From contig NZ_JAVDQG010000005.1 of assembly GCF_031454155.1 (NCBI RefSeq), positions 62,001 through 126,000 of the forward strand: a DNA stretch of 64,000 nucleotides, given 5' to 3'. Shown one piece after another: positions 36,314 through 44,869 of this stretch. Positions within the stretch are counted from its first letter, which is position 1. Each line of letters begins with the position of its first letter. The stretch comes from Desmospora profundinema (GTDB taxonomy: Bacteria > Bacillota > Bacilli > Thermoactinomycetales > DSM-45169). The position numbers and the translations under genes were made by a program. The notes under the pieces are model-generated. The model searched no databases. It saw only the letters and a list, made by a program, of their open reading frames with translations, and had not been told where the DNA came from.

Positions 36314-37687
36314 TCATGAACGGATGGAAACCTGGTTGGCGAAAACCGGCTGCGGAAATGGGGCTTCCGATTTCCCCGTCGTCGCCCGCTCTTTTTCCTG
36401 CTCCTGTTTTCGCCGCTCCTCCAGCTGCTCTTCCAGAGCAAAGAGGTGGACAAACATATCGAGAGCCTCATCCCGGTCTGACGTCGCCGCCAGTTCCTTG
36501 ACCCGGACCATGGGATCCCGGAGCAGTTGGTTGACGATGCTTTTGGTGTGTTTGCGCAGCACCCGTTTTTCCCGTTCGGTCAAGTCAGGGAGTTTGCGCT
36601 CGATACTGTTCATCGTTTCCTCTTGAATCGCCAATGCCTTCTCCCGGAGTGCGGTAATCAACGGAACCACCCCCAAGGTTTGAAGCCATTCCTGGAACAG
36701 GCCGTACTCCTCTTCCACCATCGCCCGCACTTTTTCCGCCTCCTGCGCGCGAAGCTGGATATTGGTCTCCACCATTCCCTGTAAATCATCGATATCAAAG
36801 AGAAAAACGTTGTCCATTCCGTGCACCTTAGGATCAATATCCCGCGGAACAGCGATATCGATCAGAAACAGGGGAAATGCCCGTTTCCCGACCGCTTCTT
36901 CCACCGCATCCCGCCCGATGACCGTCGACGGAGCACCGGTGGAGCTGACCACGATATCCGCTTCCCGAATCGATTCCACCAAAAGGGAAAGGGGGCGTGC
37001 TTCCCCGTCAAAACGGCCGGCCACTTCCTCCGCTTTTTCCAGGGTGCGGTTTAAAACGATCACCTTATCCGCTCCTGCATCCCGCAAATGCCGGGCTGTC
37101 AATTCACCGGTCTCACCGGCGCCCAACAGCAGAACAGTCTTGCCCGTAAATGTGCTAAACATCTTTTTTCCCAGTTCCACAGCAGCATAGCTGACGGAAA
37201 CGGCGTTTTGCCCGATCTCCGTCTCCGATTGAACCCGTTTTCCCATCGTGACGGCCTGTTTAAACAACTGGTTGAACAGCGTGCCCGTCACTCCCGCTTC
37301 CTGGGCAGCGAGAAACGATTGCTTAACTTGTCCCAGGATCTGGGTTTCTCCCAGCACCATCGAATCCAGTCCACAGACTACTGTGAAGAGGTGGCGGATC
37401 GCATGTTCGTCTTCTTTGATGTACAGATGGGGTTCAAACCGATTCCGGTCCAAGCCGAACTCGCCTTCCAGAAAGGATTTGGCATAGTAACGCCCCGTAT
37501 GCAACTGGTCGCTTACGACATAGAGTTCCATCCGGTTGCATGTGCTGATGATCACACATTCCAGGATGCTCTTTTGTTGCCGCAATCGCTGAAGGGGTGC
37601 CGTTAAATCCTCCGCTGAAAACGCCATCCGTTCCCGTAATTCCACGGGGGCCGTTTTATGATTGAAACCCAACGCGATGATGTGCAT
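36314..37687 (-). CDS. hemA: Glutamyl-tRNA reductase
   Basis: A 457-residue NADPH-dependent enzyme that reduces glutamyl-tRNA to glutamate-1-semialdehyde, the committed step of heme synthesis. The catalytic cysteine is in IISTCNRMELYVV. LGFNHKTAPVELRERMAF is the N-terminal signature, GAGETGELTARHL the NADPH-binding loop and SSTGAPSTVIG the following block. The C-terminal dimerisation helix ends in a basic, glutamine-rich tail. First gene of the hem operon, with its own promoter and a structured leader. Confidence 0.97.
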   Translation of the reverse strand: MHIIALGFNHKTAPVELRERMAFSAEDLTAPLQRLRQQKSILECVIISTCNRMELYVVSDQLHTGRYYAKSFLEGEFGLDRNRFEPHLYIKEDEHAIRHLFTVVCGLDSMVLGETQILGQVKQSFLAAQEAGVTGTLFNQLFKQAVTMGKRVQSETEIGQNAVSVSYAAVELGKKMFSTFTGKTVLLLGAGETGELTARHLRDAGADKVIVLNRTLEKAEEVAGRFDGEARPLSLLVESIREADIVVSSTGAPSTVIGRDAVEEAVGKRAFPLFLIDIAVPRDIDPKVHGMDNVFLFDIDDLQGMVETNIQLRAQEAEKVRAMVEEEYGLFQEWLQTLGVVPLITALREKALAIQEETMNSIERKLPDLTEREKRVLRKHTKSIVNQLLRDPMVRVKELAATSDRDEALDMFVHLFALEEQLEERRKQEQEKERATTGKSEAPFPQPVFANQVSIRS

Positions 37688-37711
37688 GATTCATCCACCT
37701 CGATTCTACCA

Positions 37712-37782
37712 GCATCCCCGTTCCCGGATGCCCAGCACCGCATCGGTTGTTCCCGCTGGTGACACTTATGATAGGCCGATGC
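37712..37782 (-). promoter_or_regulatory. Structured 5' leader of hemA with two stem-loops
   Basis: GCATCGG (37740-37746) pairs with CCGATGC (37776-37782) around a 29-nt loop. GCATCC (37712-37717) pairs with GGATGC (37726-37731) around an 8-nt loop. Both lie in the predicted hemA transcript leader (promoter at 37804-37831). The near-identical GCATCSG arms could also swap partners. No known riboswitch is recognised. Confidence 0.45.
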
Positions 37783-37803
37783 GAATCTCTAGTCCCATGT
37801 CCC

Positions 37804-37831
37804 ATTATAGCACATGCCCTTTCACCGTGAA
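37804..37831 (-). promoter_or_regulatory. Promoter of the hemA operon
   Basis: Minus-strand TTCACG (37831-37826) and a perfect TATAAT (37809-37804) are separated by 16 nt, with the transcript predicted to start about 110 nt before hemA. Confidence 0.65.
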
Positions 37832-37907
37832 AAAAGGAGGCTGTGAACAGTTTTTGAAGCCGTGGCATACGATACATCAGCCCAAAATGCCAGAGGAGAG
37901 AATCGTT

Positions 37908-38945
37908 ATGCCCTTTTCCCGTTCAGGTGGACGTCTTTCCAAGACGACCGGATGCTGGATCATCCTGTCAGTCTTTATCCTTTTATTGGCTGCTTGCGGA
38001 ACCCCCTCCACTGATTCGCAGAACCTAACACCCCTTCATGTGGTGGAGGTTACCCATTCCCTGTTTTATGCTCCCCAATATGTGGCGATCCAACAAGGAT
38101 TTTTTGAAGAGGAAGGGATTGATTTAACACTGTCGGACGGTGCCGGCGGGGATAAAACAATGGCGATGCTCCTGTCGGATAACGCCGATATTGCCTTGGT
38201 AGGAGCCGAAACCGGTATTTACGTCAATGCCCGCGGCGCCCAGGATCCGGTGGTGGCGTTTGCCCAGTTGACCCAGACGGACGGTACCTTTCTTGTTTCC
38301 CGTCAGCCGATCGATTCCTTTGAATGGGACGACCTGAAAGGAAAGACACTGCTGGGCCAACGGAAAGGCGGCATGCCCCAAATGGTGAGCGAATACGTGC
38401 AACGGAAAAACGGCCTGGACCCCAGGCAGGATTTGACGACTATTCAAAACGTCGATTTTAATAACCTGGGCAGTGCATTTGTTTCGGGAACCGGTGACTT
38501 CGCACAGTTGTTTGAACCGGTCGCCTCCAAAATCGAGCAAGAAGGAAAAGGATATGTCGTCGCCTCCTTCGGCAAAGACAGCGGCCGACTGCCTTACACG
38601 GTCTATCTAACCAAAGAAGGAACCATCCATCGAGATCCCGAGCTGATGGAACGGTTCGTACGAGCCTTGTATAAAGGACAGCGGTGGGTGGATACCCATA
38701 CCCCCGAAGAGATTGCGGACGAAGTAGAGTCATTCTTCCCCGACACGGATCGAACCATCGTGGTTCAAGTGCTGGAACGCTATCAAGAGCAAGGATCTTG
38801 GGCAACGGATCCCGTGATCGACCTGGAAGAATACGATCGGTTATTAGAAGTGATGGACCAAGCCGGCGAACTCCCTTCCCGCCTACCTTTTGCAGATGTG
38901 ATTCGGACTGACATCGCCGAAAAGGTTACAAAAGAGATACGGTAA
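37908..38945 (+). CDS. NMT1/THI5-like ABC transporter substrate-binding lipoprotein
   Basis: A 345-residue extracytoplasmic binding protein of the NitT/TauT/SsuA group. The signal peptide ends in the lipobox LLLAACG. The mature part starts with VVEVTHSLFYAPQYVAIQQGFFEEEGID, the classic THI5-like pattern, and contains the GGDKTMAML phosphate-type loop. ATG at 37908 follows GAGGAG at 9-nt spacing; the frame extends upstream without support. It is followed by its ATPase and permease. Ligands in this family include sulfonates, pyrimidine thiamine precursors, riboflavin and nitrate, so the substrate is open. No TPP riboswitch is visible upstream. Confidence 0.88.
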   Translation: MPFSRSGGRLSKTTGCWIILSVFILLLAACGTPSTDSQNLTPLHVVEVTHSLFYAPQYVAIQQGFFEEEGIDLTLSDGAGGDKTMAMLLSDNADIALVGAETGIYVNARGAQDPVVAFAQLTQTDGTFLVSRQPIDSFEWDDLKGKTLLGQRKGGMPQMVSEYVQRKNGLDPRQDLTTIQNVDFNNLGSAFVSGTGDFAQLFEPVASKIEQEGKGYVVASFGKDSGRLPYTVYLTKEGTIHRDPELMERFVRALYKGQRWVDTHTPEEIADEVESFFPDTDRTIVVQVLERYQEQGSWATDPVIDLEEYDRLLEVMDQAGELPSRLPFADVIRTDIAEKVTKEIR

Positions 38946-39002
38946 TAGCACGGCCAACGGTTTAATCATCGCGGCTTCCCGCTCGGAAAAGGAGGCAGAT
39001 CG

Positions 39003-39770
39003 ATGGAATCCCCCGTCATTGAGGTGAACGAGGTAACGAAACATTATTGGAATATGGAGGAGGAAGTCCGTGCGCTCTCCCCCATCTCCTTTTCGATTCA
39101 ATCCAGTGAATTTGTCAGCCTGGTCGGACCCAGCGGTTGCGGCAAAAGCACGATTCTCTCCCTTGTGGCGGGTTTATTGCCACCCACATCGGGTGAGGTT
39201 ACCCTCTTCGGCAAAAAAGTGACATACCCATCCCCACGGGTCGGCTATATGCTGCAGCGGGATTGTCTGTTGGATTGGCGTACCGTAAAAGACAACATCA
39301 ACCTCGGACTGGAATTGTCCGGCACATTGAATCACCAGACCGAAAGCCATGCTCGCCACCTCCTAAACGAATTAGGATTGGGCCACACCCTTCACCAGTA
39401 TCCCGCCCAGTTGTCTGGAGGGATGAGGCAGCGGGTGGCTTTGGTACGCACGCTGGCCCTCCAGCCTGACATCTTATTATTGGATGAACCCTTTTCCGCT
39501 TTGGATATCCAGAACAAACTCCATTTGGAGGATCTATTGGTTCAAGCACTAAAAGGCCGGGGAATGACCACTCTTTTGGTGACCCATGACCTGGAAGAAG
39601 CACTGGCTCTCTCGACACGGATCCTGGTCCTGACCGGCAGCCCGGGAAGATTGAAGCGAACGGTGGAAATTCCGCCTGCCATCCGGAGTCTGGACCCTCT
39701 CCCGACTCGGGATCATCCCGACTTCCGACCGCTTTTCCATGATTTGTGGAAGGAGTTGGAGAAATCGTGA
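39003..39770 (+). CDS. NitT/TauT-family ABC transporter ATP-binding protein
   Basis: A 255-residue ATPase: Walker A GPSGCGKSTIL, Q-loop MLQRDCLLDW, signature LSGGMRQRVAL, Walker B ILLLDEPFSALD and switch His LVTHDLEEAL. It energises import of the ligand captured by the preceding lipoprotein. AAGGAGG lies shortly before the ATG, and the stop is in a GTGA overlap with the permease start. Confidence 0.93.
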   Translation: MESPVIEVNEVTKHYWNMEEEVRALSPISFSIQSSEFVSLVGPSGCGKSTILSLVAGLLPPTSGEVTLFGKKVTYPSPRVGYMLQRDCLLDWRTVKDNINLGLELSGTLNHQTESHARHLLNELGLGHTLHQYPAQLSGGMRQRVALVRTLALQPDILLLDEPFSALDIQNKLHLEDLLVQALKGRGMTTLLVTHDLEEALALSTRILVLTGSPGRLKRTVEIPPAIRSLDPLPTRDHPDFRPLFHDLWKELEKS

Positions 39771-40603
39771 AATCCCGCTGGAACCGTTGGTTGATGCGGG
39801 GGGCTCAATCGAAAGCCCACGCTGCCTATTTGAAAAAGATGAGAACAAAAGAAATCGCCGTCACCACTTGCCGTCTTGCCATCTTGATCGCTTTCGTGGC
39901 GGGGTGGGAGTGGGGAGCTCGAAGCGGCCTGCTGGATCCTTTCATTTTTAGCAGCCCGGGCCGGATCGTAGAAACATTTGTCCAGATGTGGGTCGAGGGC
40001 GGATTGTGGAAAGATATCGGCATCACTGTATCCGAAACCGTACTGGGGTTCATCTTGGGCACCGGAGCGGGAACCGCCTTGGCCACCCTGATCTGGTACT
40101 CCCCTTTTCTTTCCCGAGTACTGGACCCGTACCTGGTCGTCTTAAACAGCATGCCCAAAGTGGCCTTGGGTCCCCTTTTCATCGTCACCATCGGGGCCGG
40201 CTTCGGCTCCATCCTCGCTATGGCGATCGCCATCACCATTATCATTACCACATTAGTGATGTACTCCAGCTTTCAAAGCGTGGGACAGGAATTTTTGCAG
40301 CTGGCACGATCCTTCGGGGCCACCCGTGGCCAGGTTTTCCGCAAGATTATTTTTCCCGCATCGATCCCCGACCTGATCGCCGCGTTGAAGGTGAATGTGG
40401 GCCTTGCGTGGGTGGGGGTAATCGTGGGTGAATTCCTCGTCTCCAAAGCTGGACTGGGCCATCTCATCATCTATGGGTTCCAGGTCTTTAACCTCACACT
40501 GGTGATGATGAGCCTGGTGATTGTCGCCCTGATTGCCACCGCTATGTATGAAGCCGTTTCCCGTATGGAGAAACGGCTTCTGCGACACCGCCAGCTGGAC
40601 TAA
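39767..40603 (+). CDS. NitT/TauT-family ABC transporter permease
   Basis: A 278-residue membrane protein with about six TM helices. The EAA loop, which contacts the ATPase, reads EFLQLARSFGATRGQVFRKI near residue 180. GTG at 39767 overlaps the upstream stop and has GGAG 5 nt before it; the longer GTG at 39746 is less likely. Together with 37908-39770 it completes a three-gene importer, similar in make-up to ytlA-C-D of B. subtilis. It ends 3 nt before the convergent response regulator stop, with no clear terminator. Confidence 0.9.
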   Translation: MKSRWNRWLMRGAQSKAHAAYLKKMRTKEIAVTTCRLAILIAFVAGWEWGARSGLLDPFIFSSPGRIVETFVQMWVEGGLWKDIGITVSETVLGFILGTGAGTALATLIWYSPFLSRVLDPYLVVLNSMPKVALGPLFIVTIGAGFGSILAMAIAITIIITTLVMYSSFQSVGQEFLQLARSFGATRGQVFRKIIFPASIPDLIAALKVNVGLAWVGVIVGEFLVSKAGLGHLIIYGFQVFNLTLVMMSLVIVALIATAMYEAVSRMEKRLLRHRQLD

Positions 40604-40606
40604 CGA

Positions 40607-41257
40607 TTAATCCAGCAAGACCAGCTCATGTTGTATGGCGTAAATAATAGCCTGCGAACGGCTCTTCACCCGTAATTTCTTCAAAATGTTACTCACATGT
40701 ATTTTTACTGTTTTATCACTGATGAACAATTGTTCAGCGATCTCTTTGTTGGACAGCCCTTTTACCATCAGCTGCAATACATCCAACTCCCGCGGTGTCA
40801 GCGAATCGTCACCCGACCCGCGGTCTGCTTTTTTCTCACCGCTGATGTTGTCTAACAATTTCCGTGCCATCACCGGATGAAGAATCGATTCACCCTTGGC
40901 AGCCGAACGAATCGCTTCAATCACATCGGAAGACGGAGCATCTTTCAGCAAATACCCGGTCGCCCCCGCCCGAATGGATTCATACAAGTATTCGTCGCGG
41001 TCAAACATCGTCAGTACCAGAACCGCCACCTTCTGGTTTTTGGCCCGGATCCGCCGAATCGCCTCCACCCCGCTCATCCCGGGCATGTTAATATCCATCA
41101 AGATCACCTGGGGGTCCAGTTCATCCACCATCTCCAACGCTTTTGCGCCACTGTTCGCCTGCCCGACAACTTCCATATCCTGCTCGAGACTGATGATATT
41201 GGACAATCCGTCACGCAGTACGGCGTGATCATCCACCAAAAGTACTTGAATGGGCAT
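40607..41257 (-). CDS. NarL/LuxR-family response regulator
   Basis: A 216-residue two-component response regulator. The receiver domain (1-120) carries the acidic pair in LLVDDHAVLR, the phosphoacceptor Asp in VILMDINMPGMSG (about residue 54) and the switch Thr and Lys region (VLVLTMFDRDEYLYE...GYLLKDA). The DNA-binding LuxR helix-turn-helix (150-210) reads LTPRELDVLQLMVKGLSNKE. ATG at 41257 has AGGAGG 9 nt upstream and overlaps the 3' end of the kinase gene by 29 nt, so both are co-expressed as a cognate pair. Confidence 0.94.
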   Translation of the reverse strand: MPIQVLLVDDHAVLRDGLSNIISLEQDMEVVGQANSGAKALEMVDELDPQVILMDINMPGMSGVEAIRRIRAKNQKVAVLVLTMFDRDEYLYESIRAGATGYLLKDAPSSDVIEAIRSAAKGESILHPVMARKLLDNISGEKKADRGSGDDSLTPRELDVLQLMVKGLSNKEIAEQLFISDKTVKIHVSNILKKLRVKSRSQAIIYAIQHELVLLD

Positions 41258-43088
41258 GAACAGCAGCCTCCTCCTCTTCCCCGATCGGGATGGTCAGCAC
41301 CACACGGGTCCCTTTCCCTTCTTCACTGTCAAAATGCAGAGCCGCACCCAACTGCTGTGCTCGTTCGTTCATTCCAACAATCCCGTACCGCTTTTGTGCT
41401 TCGGCTTTATAAACCGCTTTGGCCAGTGAAAACCCAAGGCCGTCATCCTCCACTGTCAACCGCACTTCGTCGGGTTCATAGTGAAGTGTAACGTGCACCC
41501 GGCTTGCCTGAGCATGTTTTGCCGCGTTGCTGAGCGCCTCGTGGCACACCATATAGATGGCTTCCCCCACTTCGGGTTCCAGTGGCACCTGGTTTCCTTT
41601 GCAGGTAAAGATCCCTTTCACTTCGGTTTCATGTTCAAAGGCTTCCACCCGCCGGGTCAAAGCCGGAATCAGACCGATTTGGGCAGCAGGGGATGGCCGA
41701 AGGGTAGTAATGGAATGGCGCACTTCTTTTAATCCGTGTCTAAGCTTCTCCTCACTTTCCTCCAGCCACGCTTTCACCTGCTCCGGCTGCGTGTCAAAAA
41801 TCTTACGAGAGGACTCCACTTTCATCAACACGCCGGCAAAGGATTGAGCGATCCCGTCATGAATCTCCCTGGCCAGACGGTTGCGCTCCTCTGCCACTAC
41901 GCGCCGCTCCCGCTCGTCAATCAGACGGGCGTTTTTGATGGCAACCACGGTTTGACTGGCCAACACCTGCAAGAAATGAAGATCCACTTCCTCAAACCCG
42001 CGTTCTTCGTTTTTCCCCAAGGTAATGACGCCCAGTACCTCCCCGTCCATCTCCAACGGTACCGCCAGCATGGAACGGATCTCTTCATTATCTTCCAAAT
42101 CCGAATGGCAGCGAGGGTCCGTCTGGGCATGATGGACCAGGGCGGGCAAGCCATGGGAGGCCACCCAACCGTTCAGCCCCCGGTTCAGCGGTTGGGATTG
42201 CCTCTTCAATGACTCAGGGACATCCCCGGCGGTGACAGCCGGATACAGACGTCCCTCACGCAATAAATATCCGATTCCGTAATGATAATGAATCACCTTG
42301 GATAATGGATGAAGCGTTTGTTTCAATACCTTCTTCAAGTTCAGGTCTTTGTTGATATGAGTCGTCAACAAAAACAGCAGCTTCAATTTTCGCTCTTTGC
42401 GAATCAAGCGGGCGATCACATGAGACAACACCGCAAAGGCCGCCAAAGGGGTGAAGAAAAAAAGAAACGCCCATGAATCCATGTCCCGCCCTTGATGCAG
42501 CATCCCGTAATAAGCCAGACAATAAAACAGGGATACCAGGGCAGAGCCCAATTCCAGCCGGCCATTGTTGATCCACAGCAACGCTTTCCGCGGGCGTGGA
42601 CGCAAGTACTCGATTCCGTCCCGAATCCCCTTGCTGGTCCCTTCATAAAGAAGGATGACAACGGTAACAGCCAATGCCGGCCACGCCACTCCTCCCTGTT
42701 CCATCCATCCGTCCCCGACCCCATCCAGGAACAGCTGGACGGCAAACAAGCCTAAAATAGTGTATCCCGTCCGAAATGCCGCCCGGATCAATGAATGCTT
42801 CATCATCCATGTTACAGACAGGACGATCGCAGTATACACAATCCCCGCCACACCCGTCGAGTACATGGTGCTAATCGCAAATAAAAAAGGAAAGTGGACC
42901 GTCACTCGTCCTTCATGACCGGGTAAAGGAAAAAATTCCGTAAACAGCAACAACGCTGTCAAGGTAAGCAGGTGGAAAACACTCCAGTGGGAATCGCCCT
43001 GGTAAAGAAACGAAACAACGGCCCAGGACCAGGCGGCGAACACCACCAGCCATCGCGACACCCGTTCCAATCCAAACTTCCGTTTCAT
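41229..43088 (-). CDS. Membrane sensor histidine kinase with GAF domain (HisKA_3 type)
   Basis: A 619-residue kinase. Residues about 10-215 hold six or seven TM helices. A GAF domain follows (about 240-390, KVIHYHYGIGYLL to FLQVLASQTVVAIKNARL). The HisKA_3 phosphoacceptor is in RLAREIHDGIAQSF (about residue 408), and the ATPase domain has HEALSNAAKHAQAS (N box) and VEDDGLGFS (G1). This is the DegS/NreB-like class that pairs with NarL-type regulators, here 40607-41257. The many-helix N-terminus suggests sensing within the membrane. The signal is unknown. The kinase diverges from the LiaI-like gene. Confidence 0.93.
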   Translation of the reverse strand: MKRKFGLERVSRWLVVFAAWSWAVVSFLYQGDSHWSVFHLLTLTALLLFTEFFPLPGHEGRVTVHFPFLFAISTMYSTGVAGIVYTAIVLSVTWMMKHSLIRAAFRTGYTILGLFAVQLFLDGVGDGWMEQGGVAWPALAVTVVILLYEGTSKGIRDGIEYLRPRPRKALLWINNGRLELGSALVSLFYCLAYYGMLHQGRDMDSWAFLFFFTPLAAFAVLSHVIARLIRKERKLKLLFLLTTHINKDLNLKKVLKQTLHPLSKVIHYHYGIGYLLREGRLYPAVTAGDVPESLKRQSQPLNRGLNGWVASHGLPALVHHAQTDPRCHSDLEDNEEIRSMLAVPLEMDGEVLGVITLGKNEERGFEEVDLHFLQVLASQTVVAIKNARLIDERERRVVAEERNRLAREIHDGIAQSFAGVLMKVESSRKIFDTQPEQVKAWLEESEEKLRHGLKEVRHSITTLRPSPAAQIGLIPALTRRVEAFEHETEVKGIFTCKGNQVPLEPEVGEAIYMVCHEALSNAAKHAQASRVHVTLHYEPDEVRLTVEDDGLGFSLAKAVYKAEAQKRYGIVGMNERAQQLGAALHFDSEEGKGTRVVLTIPIGEEEEAAVHAHSSTFGG

Positions 43089-43436
43089 CCAACCAACCCG
43101 CCATTCTTTTAATTGTTCAGATCATGATAAAAGGCCGGAACGTATGTATAGCCGTAAAAAGGGTTTCGCTATCCCCTTCCATCCCCTCCTTCCTTCCCAT
43201 ACGGCCCCTTTATCCAACAAGGTTCCCGTCCTGCCAGGGTTACGGCAAATCAAGGACCGGACTGTTCCCGGAACCATCGATCAAATGGAACCGTTCCTTC
43301 GTCGTATGTTATCCTACCATAATTTTACCATAGTCGAGCCTGTCATGCTCTTCATCGCTGGCGTTTTCTCTTATTTTTTATGCCATCTGCTTTCTACACT
43401 CTTCCTTCTATATAGTAGTCGATTCGTCCTAAAGAT
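43089..43436. other. Non-coding region between histidine kinase and LiaI-like gene
   Basis: About 350 nt without a convincing gene. Frames crossing it lack ribosome-binding sites and overlap the LiaI-like gene in another register. It must hold the kinase promoter on the minus strand; TAAAAT- and TAGGAT-like boxes occur near 43315-43330, but no well-spaced -35 is seen. Confidence 0.4.
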
Positions 43437-43445
43437 TGCTATAAT
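43437..43445 (+). promoter_or_regulatory. Extended -10 promoter for the LiaI-like gene
   Basis: TGC followed by a perfect TATAAT (43440-43445) forms an extended -10 about 80 nt before the start codon. No strong -35 is seen, as is common for extended -10 promoters. Confidence 0.5.
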
Positions 43446-43525
43446 CGATGGGAGTTCAAACCTTCCAAGAGGGGGCCGTATGCTTTACGGACCCTACTGC
43501 TTACCCATAAAGGAGAGAGATCATC

Positions 43526-44002
43526 ATGCGCAGCAGATGGATCGGCATCCTGATCGCGGCAATCGGAGCATTCCTCCTGATGCAGGAATGGGGCTGGTCT
43601 TGGAGAAACCCATTCGCTTCGTGGGAAACCATTTTGATTGTGGTGGGAGTCGGTATCATTTTTTATTCCTTCATTCGCTCCAACAGACCCAACCTGTTGA
43701 TCTGGGGCGGAATCGTCACGGGACTGGGTGTACACGCTTGGGGGCAATCCCATATCAGCGGCTGGCCGGACCATTGGAGCCTGGTGCCGGCAATCATCGG
43801 CCTTTCCTTTTTTCTGTGGGGAGGGCTGGTTCATAAGAACCGCCGCCATGTCATAATCGGCATCATGCTGATGCTGTTGGGACTGTTGGCTTGGCCCGGT
43901 GTCGCCCAGCTTCCGATCATCGGTCATTTGGCCGGTCCCCTCCATGCGTATTGGCCCGCCCTTTTAATCGTCTTGGGTCTGATCTTGACGGTAAAGAAAT
44001 AG
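43526..44002 (+). CDS. LiaI/LiaF-like small integral membrane protein
   Basis: A 158-residue protein, nearly all hydrophobic, with five or six TM segments arranged as two similar halves (IGILIAAIGAFLLMQEWG and VIIGIMLMLLGLLAW), a pattern seen in the LiaF/LiaI TM domain family (DUF5668-like). ATG at 43526 follows AAAGGAGAGAG. Such proteins often sit beside cell-envelope-stress two-component systems. Here it diverges from a NarL-type kinase-regulator pair, so a link to envelope sensing is plausible but inferred. The functional LiaF C-terminal domain is absent. Confidence 0.7.
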   Translation: MRSRWIGILIAAIGAFLLMQEWGWSWRNPFASWETILIVVGVGIIFYSFIRSNRPNLLIWGGIVTGLGVHAWGQSHISGWPDHWSLVPAIIGLSFFLWGGLVHKNRRHVIIGIMLMLLGLLAWPGVAQLPIIGHLAGPLHAYWPALLIVLGLILTVKK

Positions 44003-44042
44003 GATAGTGACACCATCGAAACCTCATCGAAAGGAAATGAGT

Positions 44043-44795
44043 ATGAGCCTGATCAAAACCGATGATCAAATCGAGGCCATGGCCAGAGCGGGTCGGCTGC
44101 TGGCCGCCTGCCACCGGGAAATAGCCAAACGCATCGCTCCCGGCGTTACCACACTGGAGATTGACGCATGGGTGGAAGCCTTTTTGAAACGTCACGACGC
44201 CACCCCGGAACAGAAAGGATACATGGGGTATCCCTATGCCACCTGCGCCTCCGTCAACGAAGTGATTTGCCATGGCATGCCAGCGAATGATCCGCTGGAA
44301 AAGGGTGATATCGTGACCATCGACATGGTGGTCAACCTGGACGGTTGGCTGGCCGATTCTGCCTGGACCTACGGAGTCGGCCCCCTTTCTCCGGTTGCAC
44401 GCTCCCTGATGAAAACCACCCATGATGCATTACAGGCTGGCATTCGGAAAGCGATACCCGGAAACAGGGTCGGTCACATCTCACACACCATTCAAACACT
44501 GGCGGAGAAGAAAGGATTTTCTGTCGTCCGCCAGTTTATCGGCCACGGGATCGGTCGTCGCATCCACGAAGAGCCTCCCGTTCCCCATTTTGGCCCGCCA
44601 AACAGCGGGAAGATCTTGAAAGCGGGGATGGTGATTACCATCGAACCCATGCTGACCACCGGCTCCTGGCAGGCTGTCATCGATAAGGACAGCTGGACGG
44701 CACGCACCCGCGACGGCAGTCTCTCCGCCCAATATGAACACACGGTCGCCATCACAAGCAACGGTCCCCGCATCTTAACGGATCAGAACAGTTAA
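44043..44795 (+). CDS. map: Methionine aminopeptidase type I
   Basis: A 250-residue dimetal aminopeptidase that removes the initiator methionine. All five metal ligands are visible: Asp in VTIDMVV, Asp in LADSAW, His in GHGIGRRIHEEP, Glu in ITIEPML and Glu in QYEHTV. The longest frame starts at 44007; ATG at 44043 (MSLIKTDDQIEAM) has AAGGAA 6 nt upstream and matches the family start. In most Firmicutes map lies in the ribosomal cluster (after adk). Here it stands alone between a LiaI-like gene and ddl, so it may be a second copy. Confidence 0.92.
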   Translation: MSLIKTDDQIEAMARAGRLLAACHREIAKRIAPGVTTLEIDAWVEAFLKRHDATPEQKGYMGYPYATCASVNEVICHGMPANDPLEKGDIVTIDMVVNLDGWLADSAWTYGVGPLSPVARSLMKTTHDALQAGIRKAIPGNRVGHISHTIQTLAEKKGFSVVRQFIGHGIGRRIHEEPPVPHFGPPNSGKILKAGMVITIEPMLTTGSWQAVIDKDSWTARTRDGSLSAQYEHTVAITSNGPRILTDQNS

Positions 44796-44828
44796 TGCGC
44801 GGGCATATATAACACATTCCAACATAAA

Positions 44829-44854
44829 AAGGCTTCTGCGAATACAGAAGCCTT
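44829..44854. terminator. Terminator between converging map and ddl
   Basis: A 10-bp perfect stem, AAGGCTTCTG (44829-44838) with CAGAAGCCTT (44845-44854), has a T5 run on the minus strand serving ddl. On the plus strand the T run is poor. Confidence 0.85.
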
Positions 44855-44869
44855 ACTCGCTGGATGGGT

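Noticed and set aside
37688-37907. TPP riboswitch ahead of the THI5-like importer
   Set aside because: No CTGAGA and ACCTGA-type elements in the correct order; only hemA leader hairpins on the other strand are seen.
43144-43836. 230-codon plus-strand frame before and across the LiaI-like gene
   Set aside because: It overlaps the well-supported LiaI-like gene out of frame, and the upstream part lacks a start signal.
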